In this document: piece by piece, positions 1 to 13,132 of the stretch
Layout: every line of letters begins with the position of its first letter
Numbering within the stretch: position 1 is the first letter of the stretch
NCBI GenBank assembly: GCA_902593845.1
Contig: CACJJV010000002.1
Coordinates: 79,028 to 113,974, forward strand
Direction of reading: 5' to 3'
Origin: an uncultured Pelagibacteraceae bacterium
Lineage (GTDB): Bacteria; Pseudomonadota; Alphaproteobacteria; Pelagibacterales; Pelagibacteraceae
Length of the DNA stretch: 34,947 nt
Notes under the pieces: model-generated
Databases searched by the model: none
Seen by the model: only the letters and a program-made list of their open reading frames with translations
Told to the model about the DNA's origin: nothing
Made by a program: the position numbers and the translations under genes

Positions 1-1
1 A

Positions 2-97
2 CTAAAACAAGTTTTAAATAGTAACCAGAAAACTATTTTACTTGTGATCTATAATAGCCAAAATCAGAAAAGATATATAGGTGTTAAATTAGATTAA
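2..97 (+). CDS. 3' end of a probable Do/DegP-family serine protease (partial)
   Basis: An open frame enters from the left edge and ends at the TAA at 95-97, three bases before miaA. The 31 visible residues end in ILLVIYNSQNQKRYIGVKLD, which resembles the last strand of the second PDZ domain of Do-like periplasmic proteases (typically a hydrophobic run, 'R-G', then 'RYVAV.L'). Established gene order in alphaproteobacteria, where a Do-like protease often lies near miaA and ilvIH, supports this. The catalytic domain is outside the window, so the family call rests on a short tail and on context. Confidence 0.6.
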   Translation, partial: LKQVLNSNQKTILLVIYNSQNQKRYIGVKLD

Positions 98-100
98 TTT

Positions 101-1009
101 ATGGATTTAAAATCCAAAATTATTTTAATTTACGGTCCTACTGCGTCTGGAAAATCTAAATTTGCAATTAAACTAGCCAAAAAAATTTCAGGCCAGATTA
201 TAAATGCTGATAGCATGCAAGTTTACAAAGAGTTAAAGATTTTAACAGCAAGACCCTTTAAAAAAGATCATCAAAACATCAAACATCATTTATATGGATT
301 TCAAAATGCTAAAAAAAATTTTTCTACAGGAGATTGGCTTGAATTGGCAAAAGAAAAAATTTTGCAATGTAGAAAAATTAAAAAAACACCCATATTGGTT
401 GGGGGCACTGGTCTCTATTTTAAAGCTTTAACTGACGGTTTAGTAAATATTCCGAAAATTCCTATTAATTTTAGAAACAAAGTACGAAATTTACACAAAA
501 GAATAGGACAAAAGAAATTTTTTTTAAAGTTACTAGAAATAGATCCTTTAATTAAAGATCAAATAAATTCTCTAGATGTACAAAGATCTTTAAGAGCATA
601 TGAAATTAAATCATTTACAAAAAAATCTATGATAAGTTGGTTTAAAAACACTAAGTCAGATTACAGTCATAATGACTTCTTTAAAATTTGTATTGATTTT
701 CCAAGGAAAGATTTAATTGAGAGAATTAATAAGAGATCTGAAAATATGATTAAACTAGGTGCAATTTTAGAAGTTAAAAAATTTATCAAAATGAGAGTTC
801 CAAAAAATAAAAGCCTAAGTAAAGCAATCGGAATAAGTGAGATTAAGCAATATCTTCAAAAAAAAATCCAAACAGATCAATTAATCGAGAAAATATCAAT
901 AAAGACCAGGCAATATGCTAAAAGACAGAGCACCTGGGCTCGAGGACACATGAAAGATTGGAATAAAGTTCATCCAGTTGGTTTAGATAAGCTCTTAAAA
1001 AAAATTTAG
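101..1009 (+). CDS. miaA: tRNA dimethylallyltransferase MiaA
   Basis: Transfers a dimethylallyl group to A37 of tRNAs that read codons starting with U, the first step of i6A/ms2i6A synthesis in the cytoplasm. The P-loop GPTASGKS lies at residues 12-19, the DSMQVYKELKILTARP substrate-binding segment at about 37-52, and GGTGLYFKAL at 101-110. The C-terminal KRQSTWARG motif, which contacts tRNA, is also present. At 302 residues it has normal family length. The ATG at 101 follows the upstream stop by three bases, suggesting transcription with the protease gene. A 53-bp gap separates it from ilvB. Nothing looks damaged. Confidence 0.96.
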   Translation: MDLKSKIILIYGPTASGKSKFAIKLAKKISGQIINADSMQVYKELKILTARPFKKDHQNIKHHLYGFQNAKKNFSTGDWLELAKEKILQCRKIKKTPILVGGTGLYFKALTDGLVNIPKIPINFRNKVRNLHKRIGQKKFFLKLLEIDPLIKDQINSLDVQRSLRAYEIKSFTKKSMISWFKNTKSDYSHNDFFKICIDFPRKDLIERINKRSENMIKLGAILEVKKFIKMRVPKNKSLSKAIGISEIKQYLQKKIQTDQLIEKISIKTRQYAKRQSTWARGHMKDWNKVHPVGLDKLLKKI

Positions 1010-1062
1010 ATATTCTCTACTTAGCCTTGACCAATTAGCACAACTTCAGCTAGATTGCTTGA

Positions 1063-2829
1063 ATGTCTAAATTATATACCGGTGCAGAAATTGTATTTAA
1101 ATGTCTTGAAGATCAAGAGGTTGAATATATTTTTGGTTATCCAGGTGGAGCAGTTTTACCAATATACGATGAACTTAAAAATCATTCATCAATTAAACAT
1201 ATACTTGTTAGACATGAGCAAGGAGCAGGTCATGCAGCAGAGGGTTATGCAAGATCATCAGGCAAGCCCGGAGTAGTTTTAGTAACATCAGGACCCGGTG
1301 CCACTAATGTTGTTACAGCATTGACTGATGCTTATATGGACTCAATACCTTTAGTTTGTATTTCTGGTCAAGTACCTACTCATTTAATAGGTACTGATGC
1401 CTTTCAAGAATGTGATACCACGGGAATTACAAGGCCTTGCACAAAACATAATTGGTTAGTTAAAGATATTAAAGAATTACCAAAAATAATGCATGAAGCT
1501 TTTAAAGTAGCAACAACTGGAAGACCTGGACCTGTACTAATTGATATTCCTAAAGATATCCAATTTGCAAAAACTAATTATACAAAATTTAAAAAAGAAA
1601 AAAAATTAAATGGAAAAAAACATAATAAATTTTCTGAAAATGAAATTAATCAATTAATTGATTTGATTTCAAAAGCAAAAAAACCGGTTGTTTACACTGG
1701 GGGTGGAGTAATAAATTCTGGGCCTCAGGCTAGTGAGACTTTAAAAGAGTTTGTTAGATTAATTGGTTTTCCAATCACTTCAACTCTACAAGGGTTAGGA
1801 GCATTTCCAGGAGATGACAATCAATTTATCGGAATGCTAGGTATGCATGGAACTTATGAAGCTAATAATGCAATGCATGATTGTGATTTATTAATTAACA
1901 TTGGTGCAAGATTTGACGATAGAATAACTGGTAAGATCGATGAGTTTTCTCCAAAATCTAAAAAAGTTCATATTGATATCGATCCATCGTCAATCAATAA
2001 AATTATAAAAGTAGATCTAGCAATAGTTGGAGACGTTAATGAAGTAATAAAGTCAGCTATTAAGAAAATAAACAAAAAACAAAATGGATTAAAGGATTCA
2101 AACAAACAAAGAATTTCAAAATGGTGGGAACAAATCCAAAAGTGGAGAACGAAAGACTCACTAGGATTTATCAATAGTGATAAAGAAATTAAGCCTCAGC
2201 ATGCTGTAAAAAGATTATATGAACTAACAAAAAATCAAGATACATTTATCACAACTGAGGTTGGTCAGCATCAAATGTGGGCTGCCCAACACTATAAATT
2301 TAATAAACCTAATAGATGGATGACATCAGGAGGTCTTGGAACGATGGGATATGGACTTCCAGCTGCAGTAGGCGTTCAAATTGCTCATCCAGATAAACTT
2401 GTGATCGATATTGCAGGTGAAGCATCTGTATTGATGACGATTCAAGAGATGTCTACAGCAGTTCAGTACAATTTACCCATAAAAATATTTATTCTAAATA
2501 ATCAGTACATGGGAATGGTAAGACAATGGCAAGAACTTCTGCATGAAAAAAACTATTCAGAGAGTTATTCCGAAGCTTTACCTGACTTTGTTAAATTAGC
2601 TGAAGCTTATGGATGTAAAGGTATAAAGGCAGATAATCCAGATGAATTAGATGATAAAATTAAAGAGATGATTGATTATAACGGTCCAGTAATATTTGAT
2701 TGTCATGTAGATCCTAATGAAAATTGTTTTCCAATGATACCATCTGGAAAGCCTCATAATCAGATGATTTTAGGTCCAAGTGACAAAGAGGAAAATAAAA
2801 TTACCGGTAAAGGGAAGTCATTAGTTTAA
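1063..2829 (+). CDS. ilvB: acetolactate synthase, large (catalytic) subunit
   Basis: Catalyses the ThDP-dependent condensation of two pyruvates, or of pyruvate with 2-oxobutyrate, the first shared step of valine, leucine and isoleucine synthesis. The three ThDP-enzyme domains are visible: N-terminal pyrimidine-binding (about 1-170, catalytic Glu52 in VRHEQGAGHAAEGYAR), central FAD-type (about 195-330), and C-terminal pyrophosphate-binding (about 395-545, ending in ILNNQYMGMVRQW). The usual metal-binding Asp of the GD...NN motif reads Glu here (GEAS, Glu453). The 588-residue length is normal. Its stop overlaps the ilvH start by one base, so the two subunits are probably translationally coupled. 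No leader or attenuator was seen in the 53 bp upstream. Confidence 0.96.
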   Translation: MSKLYTGAEIVFKCLEDQEVEYIFGYPGGAVLPIYDELKNHSSIKHILVRHEQGAGHAAEGYARSSGKPGVVLVTSGPGATNVVTALTDAYMDSIPLVCISGQVPTHLIGTDAFQECDTTGITRPCTKHNWLVKDIKELPKIMHEAFKVATTGRPGPVLIDIPKDIQFAKTNYTKFKKEKKLNGKKHNKFSENEINQLIDLISKAKKPVVYTGGGVINSGPQASETLKEFVRLIGFPITSTLQGLGAFPGDDNQFIGMLGMHGTYEANNAMHDCDLLINIGARFDDRITGKIDEFSPKSKKVHIDIDPSSINKIIKVDLAIVGDVNEVIKSAIKKINKKQNGLKDSNKQRISKWWEQIQKWRTKDSLGFINSDKEIKPQHAVKRLYELTKNQDTFITTEVGQHQMWAAQHYKFNKPNRWMTSGGLGTMGYGLPAAVGVQIAHPDKLVIDIAGEASVLMTIQEMSTAVQYNLPIKIFILNNQYMGMVRQWQELLHEKNYSESYSEALPDFVKLAEAYGCKGIKADNPDELDDKIKEMIDYNGPVIFDCHVDPNENCFPMIPSGKPHNQMILGPSDKEENKITGKGKSLV

Positions 2830-3377
2830 TGTCATCTCCAAAATCAGCATATAGTATTCCCACTAAAAAAGGAAAATTAGATACTCATATATTTGTTGTT
2901 TGGGTTGATAATGAGTCTGGTGTATTGGCAAGAGTAGTTGGGTTGTTTTCTGGCAGAGGATATAATATCGAGTCCCTAGCAGTTGCAGAAGTTGATGCAA
3001 CAAAAAATATTTCAAGAATAACTATCGTAACAACAGGAACACCACAAGTTATTGATCAAATTAAACTTCAGCTAAAAAAACTAGTTCCAGTCCATAAAGT
3101 TGCAGATTTTAAAAGAGAAGATAAAAATGTTATTTTTAAAGAGATGGCATTACTTAAAATTGTTGCACAGAAAAAAAAGATAGATAAGTGTCTTAAAGAA
3201 TGCAAAAAATTTAATCCTGTAATTTTAGACAAAACAAATAAATCAGTGGTTGTACAAATAACTGCTTTAAGAAGAGAAATTGATAAAATGAGTAAAAAAT
3301 TAAAACCCTTAGGTCTTACAAGCACTTCTAGAACTGGGGCAATAGCTATGACCAGAGGTGCTCAAACATTCAAATAA
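2829..3377 (+). CDS. ilvH: acetolactate synthase, small (regulatory) subunit
   Basis: Regulatory partner of IlvB; it stimulates the enzyme and confers feedback inhibition by valine-type effectors. An ACT domain starts near residue 20 (IFVVWVDNESGVLARVVGLF, then SGRGYNIESL) and is followed by the second ACT-like C-terminal domain (about 100-175). The 182-residue length is typical of IlvH/IlvN. The start ATG shares its A with the last base of the ilvB stop. The first ~17 residues (SSPKSAYSIPTKKGKLD) form a short polar extension before the ACT fold. Confidence is high from both sequence and position. Confidence 0.95.
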   Translation: MSSPKSAYSIPTKKGKLDTHIFVVWVDNESGVLARVVGLFSGRGYNIESLAVAEVDATKNISRITIVTTGTPQVIDQIKLQLKKLVPVHKVADFKREDKNVIFKEMALLKIVAQKKKIDKCLKECKKFNPVILDKTNKSVVVQITALRREIDKMSKKLKPLGLTSTSRTGAIAMTRGAQTFK

Positions 3378-3383
3378 ATTTAT

Positions 3384-4420
<1,037 letters not shown>

Positions 4421-4505
4421 ATATTGATTAAATTGGGCTAAAATAATTATTTTATTTTGCAATCTAAACGATAGGTTGTATATTTCGATCACTAAAAATA
4501 TTTAT

Positions 4506-7117
<2,612 letters not shown>

Positions 7118-7122
7118 GAAAG

Positions 7123-8343
7123 ATGGCCGAAAGCAGAGATGATTTTATAATAGCAATTAGATCTGCTTTTTTAAATAAAAGTACAAAACAAAAATTTTCT
7201 TTATTAACTTTAGTTTTTTTTTCAGTTGTTATCATTGTTTTATCTAGTTTTAATTTTAAGGCGATAACTGCAACAAAGTCAGTTATAAAAGAAATTGTTT
7301 ATCGATCTTCATTTATAGTTTCAATCCCGGAAAATTTTATAAAATCTTCTTATGTTAATTTGAATGAATACACTAATTTTTACAAAGAATATAAACAAAA
7401 TAAGGAGGAATTAGATCAGTTAAAATCTGAAAATATTTCAGCAAAAATTATTAAAAGTGAAAACGAGGAACTCAAAAGTCTTATTGATGGTTACACTATT
7501 ACTTCTAATAAGATTTTAGCAAAGGTAATTGTTGATCACGAAAGTCCTTTTTTAAGATCAATTATTATCAACAAAGGCAGTAAGGAAAAAATAAAAATTG
7601 GAACAAATATTTATGATCGAAGCTATCTTGTAGGACGGGTCATCGAAGTAAATTATACAAATTCAAGAGTACTGTTATTAACTGATTTAAATTCAAATAT
7701 TCCTGTTTCTATTACACCTGGAAATGTTCAAGCAATTGTTGTTGGTAATGGAGATAAAAAAGGTGAAATTAAATATATCAAAAATGATCTGATAAACAAA
7801 ATCGATGATCAAGGGATTGCATATACCTCAGGAACTGGATCAATTTTCAAAAGTGGAATTCCTGTCGGTACGATTGATTTAAAAGATGAAAATGAAAAAA
7901 TTTTGATCAACTTTTATAGTGATTTTAGTCAATTAAAATATGTTTTTGCAGAGATTGATGAATTAATCCCCACACCTATCGAAACTGAAGAAAATAATCA
8001 AACACAAGTTTCTGCAAATACTGAGCAAATAAAATTAGACTTAATAAGTGATGAATTGCAAATTTTAGAGGATAGTAACACTAAATATCTAGAGGAAAAT
8101 AAAGAATTAAATACTTTAACTAACGATTTAACTAAACAAATTGAGATATTAAAGTCAGAAAATGAGATTCAGAAAAATATTATTCAACAGCATAATTTAG
8201 ACCAAGAAGAACTAGAATTCTTAAGATTAAATTTAATCTATAGTTCAAAATGTCAATCAAAAAAACTCTTTAGCACTGGTTTTAAAGTCGGTACCGAAGA
8301 ATATAAAGAATGTATAATGCGAAAAGGAAAGATAAGTGATTAG
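7123..8343 (+). CDS. mreC: rod shape-determining protein MreC with a long C-terminal coiled-coil extension
   Basis: Periplasmic scaffold of the elongasome that links MreB and MreD to PBP2. A short cytoplasmic N-terminus is followed by one membrane segment (about residues 26-41), a coiled coil (about 80-115, NKEELDQLKSENISAKIIKS) and the two-barrel MreC core (about 120-275, with VGRVIEVNYTNSRVLLLTD). Residues about 285-406 form an extra tail rich in Glu, Gln and Asn, predicted by eye to be another coiled coil, with two cysteines near the end (CQSKK and ECIMRKG). That tail makes the protein longer than the usual MreC. It overlaps mreD by eight bases. Confidence 0.93.
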   Translation: MAESRDDFIIAIRSAFLNKSTKQKFSLLTLVFFSVVIIVLSSFNFKAITATKSVIKEIVYRSSFIVSIPENFIKSSYVNLNEYTNFYKEYKQNKEELDQLKSENISAKIIKSENEELKSLIDGYTITSNKILAKVIVDHESPFLRSIIINKGSKEKIKIGTNIYDRSYLVGRVIEVNYTNSRVLLLTDLNSNIPVSITPGNVQAIVVGNGDKKGEIKYIKNDLINKIDDQGIAYTSGTGSIFKSGIPVGTIDLKDENEKILINFYSDFSQLKYVFAEIDELIPTPIETEENNQTQVSANTEQIKLDLISDELQILEDSNTKYLEENKELNTLTNDLTKQIEILKSENEIQKNIIQQHNLDQEELEFLRLNLIYSSKCQSKKLFSTGFKVGTEEYKECIMRKGKISD

Positions 8344-8842
8344 ATTTCAAAAGAAAAATTTATTTTATAAGATATATACTTGGTTACCAATACTTGCTTT
8401 ATTTATATCTGTATTTAATGAATTTGATTTTAATTATTTAAACATTGATTATTTTTCATTTAATTTTCCATTTATATTAATTTTTTATTTCGCTTTAAAA
8501 GCATATCAGCGATTTGATTACTTTTTAGTTTTTTTAGCTGGGTTATTTAATGATACTGTTGTGGGTTTACCCTTAGGCATAAGTTCTATGTCATATATCT
8601 TAATTTGTATATTTGCCACTTACCTAAGAAATATAACAATTAGTCCCAATTTAATAAAAGATTGGTTCTATTTTTTGTTTATCATTAGTTTGATAAATTC
8701 AATTAATTTTTCAGTTTTATTTTTGTTTTTTTCTTATGAATTGGATATTACACTTTTTATTGTGAACAATTTTTTTACATTTTTATTTTACATTATATTT
8801 TCAATATTTTTTAAGAGGTATTTAAAAAGTTTAGATGATTAA
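8336..8842 (+). CDS. mreD: rod shape-determining membrane protein MreD
   Basis: Small multi-spanning inner-membrane protein of the elongasome. It is almost wholly hydrophobic, with about five membrane segments and the family-like AGLFNDTVVGLPLGISSMSY stretch around residues 67-86. The start is GTG at 8336, overlapping the end of mreC by eight bases, with AAGGA at 8324-8328 as ribosome binding site at a good distance. At 168 residues it has normal length. The last codons overlap mrdA by eight bases. The call relies on position between mreC and mrdA as well as on the hydropathy and the conserved stretch. Confidence 0.9.
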   Translation: MIRFQKKNLFYKIYTWLPILALFISVFNEFDFNYLNIDYFSFNFPFILIFYFALKAYQRFDYFLVFLAGLFNDTVVGLPLGISSMSYILICIFATYLRNITISPNLIKDWFYFLFIISLINSINFSVLFLFFSYELDITLFIVNNFFTFLFYIIFSIFFKRYLKSLDD

Positions 8843-10715
8843 TATTAATATAAGTGACAGCGCAACTAAGTTAAATTCGTTAAATCGAAGAATGTTTATT
8901 CTTGCGACAGCTAAAATTATCATTCTAGGCGGAATAGTTAGTAGATTATTTTTTTTACAAGTCAAAGAGAATAAAAAATATTTAACACTATCTGATAAAA
9001 ATAGAATTCGAGAATGGAAATTACCCCCTATCAGAGGAGAATTTCAAGACTATTTTGGAAACACGATCGCTGGAAATTTTGAGGCTTACCAACTCCATAT
9101 CATACCTGAGGAGGTTGAGGATTTTAGATATGTAATTTATCGTGTGAAAGAATTATTGGAATTAAGTGATAAACAATTTAAAAAAATTGTAAAAAAAAAG
9201 AATGAAATCAAACCTTGGGAAACATTAATTGTAGCAGATAATTTAAGTTGGGAAAAATTTTCTAAAATTAATAATCACCTTTATGATCTTAATGGTGTTA
9301 AACCAGTCATTTCAATATCAAGAGATTACCCGTATAAAGAAAATTTCACTCATGTTTTGGGTTATGTTAGCCAGGCTAATGAAAATGACCTTTTAACAAA
9401 TGAAAATATAAAAGAAAAATTTGTACCTGGATTGAAAGTTGGAAAAACAGGTTTAGAAAAATCATTTGAACAAAAATTAATTGGATCAAATTCTGTGGAG
9501 CGATATGAGGTCAATGCTTATGGTAGAAGGATTAGTCAATTAGCATTTCAAAAAGGAGATAAGGGAGAAACAATCAAACTTACAATAGATACAAAAATTC
9601 AAGAGTTAACAAATGAGTTACTTAAAGAGAAAGCTGGATCGATATGCGTAATGGATATTTATACAGGTGCAATTATTGCAATGCATTCTTCCCCGTCCTT
9701 TGATCCCAACTCTTTTGTCTTTGGAATAAGCCAAGATGAATGGCAACTGATAAGAAACAATCCAATGAAACCTCTGGTAAATAAATCATTATCAGGAAAT
9801 TATTCACCAGGATCAACCATAAAACCTATAGTTGCCTTATCCGCTTTAGAAAATGAAATTATTAAACCAGATTTTACAGTTCAATGTAAAGGACACAAAA
9901 ATCCTTTAGAATTGTACGGACAAACTTATCATTGTTGGAAAAAAGAAGGACACGGATTTGTTAACTTAAGAGAAGCGATGAAGCAATCTTGTGATACATA
10001 TTTTTATGAAGTCGCAAGGCGACTAGGTGTAGATCGATTAAGTGTTACTGCAAAAAAATTTGGATTGGGGCAGAAAGTATTTAAAGATGTATTCGATAAT
10101 GAAAAGAATGGTTTAGTTCCTAATACAGAATGGAAAAAAAATGCATTAGGAAGAAATTGGGTGCTTGGTGAAACAATAATTACTGGTATTGGCCAAGGAT
10201 TTATTCAAACAACTCCAATACAATTATGTTTAATGACTGCACAAATAGCTAATGGTGGATACAAAATTTATCCTAAAATAGTAGCAAATGATGACAATCA
10301 ATACGCAGATAAGTTTACGCCATTATATAAAAAGTCTCGAAATATTAAGATTGTTCAAGATGCAATGTTTAGTTCTACAAATGAAGTGAGAGGAACTTCT
10401 TACAGATCTCGTTTGGATGATCCTAAATATCGATTTGCTGGAAAAACTGGAACTTCACAGGTCAAAAAAATAACTGAACGAGATCGTGAGTTAGATCTTA
10501 AAACATTTCAAATTCCTTATGAGGAGAGAGATCACGCTTTATATGTAGCCTTTGGGCCTTATAAAAGCCCAAGGTATGCGTTAAGCATAATCATAGAACA
10601 TGGTGGCTCCGGAGGAACTGTTGCAGCTCCTTTAGCTAAAAAATTATTTAAAATGATTATTGATAGACACGAAATTAGAAAAAATTACGATAACAAAAAA
10701 TATTTGGATATCTAA
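8835..10715 (+). CDS. mrdA: penicillin-binding protein 2 (peptidoglycan transpeptidase)
   Basis: Cross-links peptidoglycan during lateral elongation, together with RodA. It has an N-terminal membrane anchor (about residues 20-43, AKIIILGGIVSRLFFLQV), a PBP dimerisation domain (about 60-230), and a transpeptidase domain. The active-site SxxK is STIK at about 327-330, the second motif is SCD at about 385-387, and the KTG triad begins near 537 (AGKTGTSQV). All catalytic motifs are intact and the 626-residue length is normal. It overlaps mreD by eight bases and rodA by one. Confidence 0.96.
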   Translation: MININISDSATKLNSLNRRMFILATAKIIILGGIVSRLFFLQVKENKKYLTLSDKNRIREWKLPPIRGEFQDYFGNTIAGNFEAYQLHIIPEEVEDFRYVIYRVKELLELSDKQFKKIVKKKNEIKPWETLIVADNLSWEKFSKINNHLYDLNGVKPVISISRDYPYKENFTHVLGYVSQANENDLLTNENIKEKFVPGLKVGKTGLEKSFEQKLIGSNSVERYEVNAYGRRISQLAFQKGDKGETIKLTIDTKIQELTNELLKEKAGSICVMDIYTGAIIAMHSSPSFDPNSFVFGISQDEWQLIRNNPMKPLVNKSLSGNYSPGSTIKPIVALSALENEIIKPDFTVQCKGHKNPLELYGQTYHCWKKEGHGFVNLREAMKQSCDTYFYEVARRLGVDRLSVTAKKFGLGQKVFKDVFDNEKNGLVPNTEWKKNALGRNWVLGETIITGIGQGFIQTTPIQLCLMTAQIANGGYKIYPKIVANDDNQYADKFTPLYKKSRNIKIVQDAMFSSTNEVRGTSYRSRLDDPKYRFAGKTGTSQVKKITERDRELDLKTFQIPYEERDHALYVAFGPYKSPRYALSIIIEHGGSGGTVAAPLAKKLFKMIIDRHEIRKNYDNKKYLDI

Positions 10716-11839
10716 TGTACCAATACAGAAGATTTAATAACAAAAATGGTTTTTTCCAAAAATTTGGAAATTTAGATTATATCCTTTTATCATGTCTTTT
10801 AATTCTTGGATTTATTAGTCTTGCAACAATGTATTCTACTGACGGGGGTGAAGTTTTATTTCATACAAGAAGTCACTTCATAAAATTTGTTGTTTTCTTC
10901 TCAATGATGCTTGTGATTTCATTTATCAACATCAAATTTTGGTTCTCTCTTGGTTATTTATCTTATGCAGTTATTTTAGGAATGTTAATTTGGACTATAA
11001 ATTTTGGTATTACTGCATCAGGATCTAAAAGATGGATTGATTTATATTTTTTAAATATTCAGCCGTCTGAATTGATGAAAATTTTTATTATTTTATGTCT
11101 AGCAAAATATTTTCATCGAATGAAAGCGCAACATGTTAACTCTTTTTATAGCCTATGTTTTTCCTTAATAATCATATTCGTTCCAATGAGTTTAGTAATT
11201 ATACAACCAGATTTAGGTACCTCATTACTTATTGCAATAAGTGGAATAGTTGTCTTGTGGTTTGCTGGATTAAATCATAAATATTTTTTTTATTCTTGTT
11301 TGCTATCAATCATTTCATTGCCAATTATCATTTCTTTTCTACAACCTTATCAAAAACTTAGAGTATTAACTTTTCTAAATCCAGATAGAGATCCTTTAGG
11401 AGCCGGTTATCAGATTATTCAATCTAAAATTGCTGTTGGATCAGGAGGTTTCACTGGTAAAGGTTTTCTAAAAGGAACACAAAGTTATCTAGAATTTTTA
11501 CCAGAGAAACATACAGATTTTATATTTACCCTTTTTTCGGAAGAATTTGGTTTTATAGGGTCAGTTTTATTACTTTTAATTTATAGTATCATAATTTACC
11601 GAGTTATCAGAATAGGTGCGCTTTCTAGAAGTTATTTTGCAAAATTATTTTGTTACAGCTTTGGAACATCAATTTTTATATATGTTGTAATAAATATGAG
11701 CATGGTTTTAGGTCTACTCCCTATTGTAGGTTCACCTTTACCGATAATGTCATATGGTGGTTCATCAATGTTAGCCACAATGATAGGATTTGGAATTGTG
11801 ATGAGTGCCAAAACTCATAGTCAACAATCCATTGCATAA
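10715..11839 (+). CDS. rodA: peptidoglycan glycosyltransferase RodA
   Basis: SEDS-family polytopic membrane enzyme that polymerises lipid II and works as a pair with PBP2. About ten membrane segments are visible. SEDS signatures include GSKRWIDLYFLNIQPSELMK (around residues 104-123), IQPDLGTSLL (around 163), the extracellular loop AGYQIIQSKIAVGSGG, and the C-terminal LPIVGSPLPIMSYGGSSML. The 374-residue length fits. Its ATG overlaps the mrdA stop by one base. It ends the elongasome operon; a 50-bp gap without a clear terminator precedes the next gene. Confidence 0.95.
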   Translation: MYQYRRFNNKNGFFQKFGNLDYILLSCLLILGFISLATMYSTDGGEVLFHTRSHFIKFVVFFSMMLVISFINIKFWFSLGYLSYAVILGMLIWTINFGITASGSKRWIDLYFLNIQPSELMKIFIILCLAKYFHRMKAQHVNSFYSLCFSLIIIFVPMSLVIIQPDLGTSLLIAISGIVVLWFAGLNHKYFFYSCLLSIISLPIIISFLQPYQKLRVLTFLNPDRDPLGAGYQIIQSKIAVGSGGFTGKGFLKGTQSYLEFLPEKHTDFIFTLFSEEFGFIGSVLLLLIYSIIIYRVIRIGALSRSYFAKLFCYSFGTSIFIYVVINMSMVLGLLPIVGSPLPIMSYGGSSMLATMIGFGIVMSAKTHSQQSIA

Positions 11840-11889
11840 GTATAATTTGTCGCTTAATCTTAATTAATATTTCATTATATAGTCTTTGG

Positions 11890-13128
11890 ATGAATAAACT
11901 TAAGGTAGGTATAGTTGGAGCCGGTATTCAAGGTATTTCTAATGCTTTATTTTTGCAGAAAAAAGGTTTTGATGTAACGATATTTGATAGAGAGAATCCA
12001 GGAAGCCCTGTAGCATCTTACGGAAATGCTGGTCATTTTTCTCCATATGCATCATTGTCTTTAAATAGAACTGATATTTTATTGGACGTTCCCGCTATGC
12101 TAATGAGCTCAACAGGACCTCTTGCTCTTAAATGGAACTATGTTCCTAAAATGATCCCTTGGTTTATGAAATTTATATTGAACACCACAAAAAATAAAAT
12201 GATGCATACTGCAAAAAATATGCATCAAATTTTAGACTTAGCCTTACCTGCTTATGATGAATTATTTGATGAAGTCGATATTGAAGGTTTAGTTGAAAAC
12301 AAAGGAATTTTATATATTTGGAACGATCAAGATTTAAAAAGCAGAGAATTGGAAATTAATGTAAGGAAAGAATTAGGAGTTCAGCAACAACTTGTAAATA
12401 AAAAAGAAATTCATGATCTAGAGCCTAACATAAAACCTTTTTATCATGCTGGTGTTTATTATCCTTACGCAAGACATGCAAGAAATCCAAAAAAAATCCT
12501 GCTTAAATTTTTTGATTTATTTCTTAAAAAGGGCGGGCAATTTAAAAAAACGGAGGTTAAAAGTATAGACTTTCAAGATGAACAACCAATATTAAAAACT
12601 GATACAGATCAATTTTTATTTGATAAATTGGTGATAGCCTGTGGAGCCTTTTCAAAAAAATTAACTGATAATTTAGATGAAAAAATACCTTTAGATACCG
12701 AACGTGGTTATCATGTTCACTTTAAAGATTGCGACCATCTTTTACAAAGACCAGTTATTTTTTCAAATCGAGGATTTGGAATTACTCCAATGGAACAAGG
12801 ATTAAGAGTTGTAGGCACTGTCGAGTTTGGTGGATTGAAAAATCCTTTATCAAAATCTCGTATTAAAAATTTGATTAATAACGCCAAGTACATGTTAGGA
12901 GATTTACCCGATCATGAAGATGAATGGTTAGGATTTAGACCAACATTACCTGACTTTTTACCAGTTATGGGTCCGTCAAAAAATCATAAAAATGTATTCT
13001 ATTGTTTCGGTCATCATCATTTAGGATGGACATTAGGTCCAATATCTGGAAAGATTGTCTCCGGAATGATAGCTAAAGAAAACACCAATTTAAATTTATC
13101 CCCTTATAGCTCAACCAGATTCAATTAG
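11890..13128 (+). CDS. FAD-dependent D-amino-acid dehydrogenase-like oxidoreductase (DadA/DAO family)
   Basis: Member of the DAO superfamily of FAD oxidoreductases. The N-terminal Rossmann motif VGIVGAGIQG (GxGxxG at residues 10-15) is followed by a typical DadA-like segment, NPGSPVASYGNAGHFSPYA. The C-terminus has FRPTLPDFLPVMGPS and FCFGHHHLGWTLGPISG, also typical of this group. Such enzymes oxidise D-amino acids or N-methylated/secondary amines to the oxo acid; the substrate cannot be read here. At 412 residues it is of normal length. It starts a six-gene tight cluster, four bases before the transporter gene, so it probably acts on an amino acid or amine handled by the neighbours. Confidence 0.82.
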   Translation: MNKLKVGIVGAGIQGISNALFLQKKGFDVTIFDRENPGSPVASYGNAGHFSPYASLSLNRTDILLDVPAMLMSSTGPLALKWNYVPKMIPWFMKFILNTTKNKMMHTAKNMHQILDLALPAYDELFDEVDIEGLVENKGILYIWNDQDLKSRELEINVRKELGVQQQLVNKKEIHDLEPNIKPFYHAGVYYPYARHARNPKKILLKFFDLFLKKGGQFKKTEVKSIDFQDEQPILKTDTDQFLFDKLVIACGAFSKKLTDNLDEKIPLDTERGYHVHFKDCDHLLQRPVIFSNRGFGITPMEQGLRVVGTVEFGGLKNPLSKSRIKNLINNAKYMLGDLPDHEDEWLGFRPTLPDFLPVMGPSKNHKNVFYCFGHHHLGWTLGPISGKIVSGMIAKENTNLNLSPYSSTRFN

Positions 13129-13132
13129 TAAA

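Noticed and set aside
1010..1062. Leader peptide or attenuator before ilvB
   Set aside because: Only 53 bp, no run of branched-chain codons and no convincing stem pair.
4476..4505. TTG start for leuA ten codons upstream
   Set aside because: Homologues begin just before the DTTMRDGEQ segment and the ATG at 4506 fits; the TTG extension has no ribosome binding site.
4421..4505. tRNA or riboswitch in the ilvC-leuA gap
   Set aside because: Too short for a complete tRNA fold with the required arms, and no recognisable riboswitch core; only A/T palindromes.
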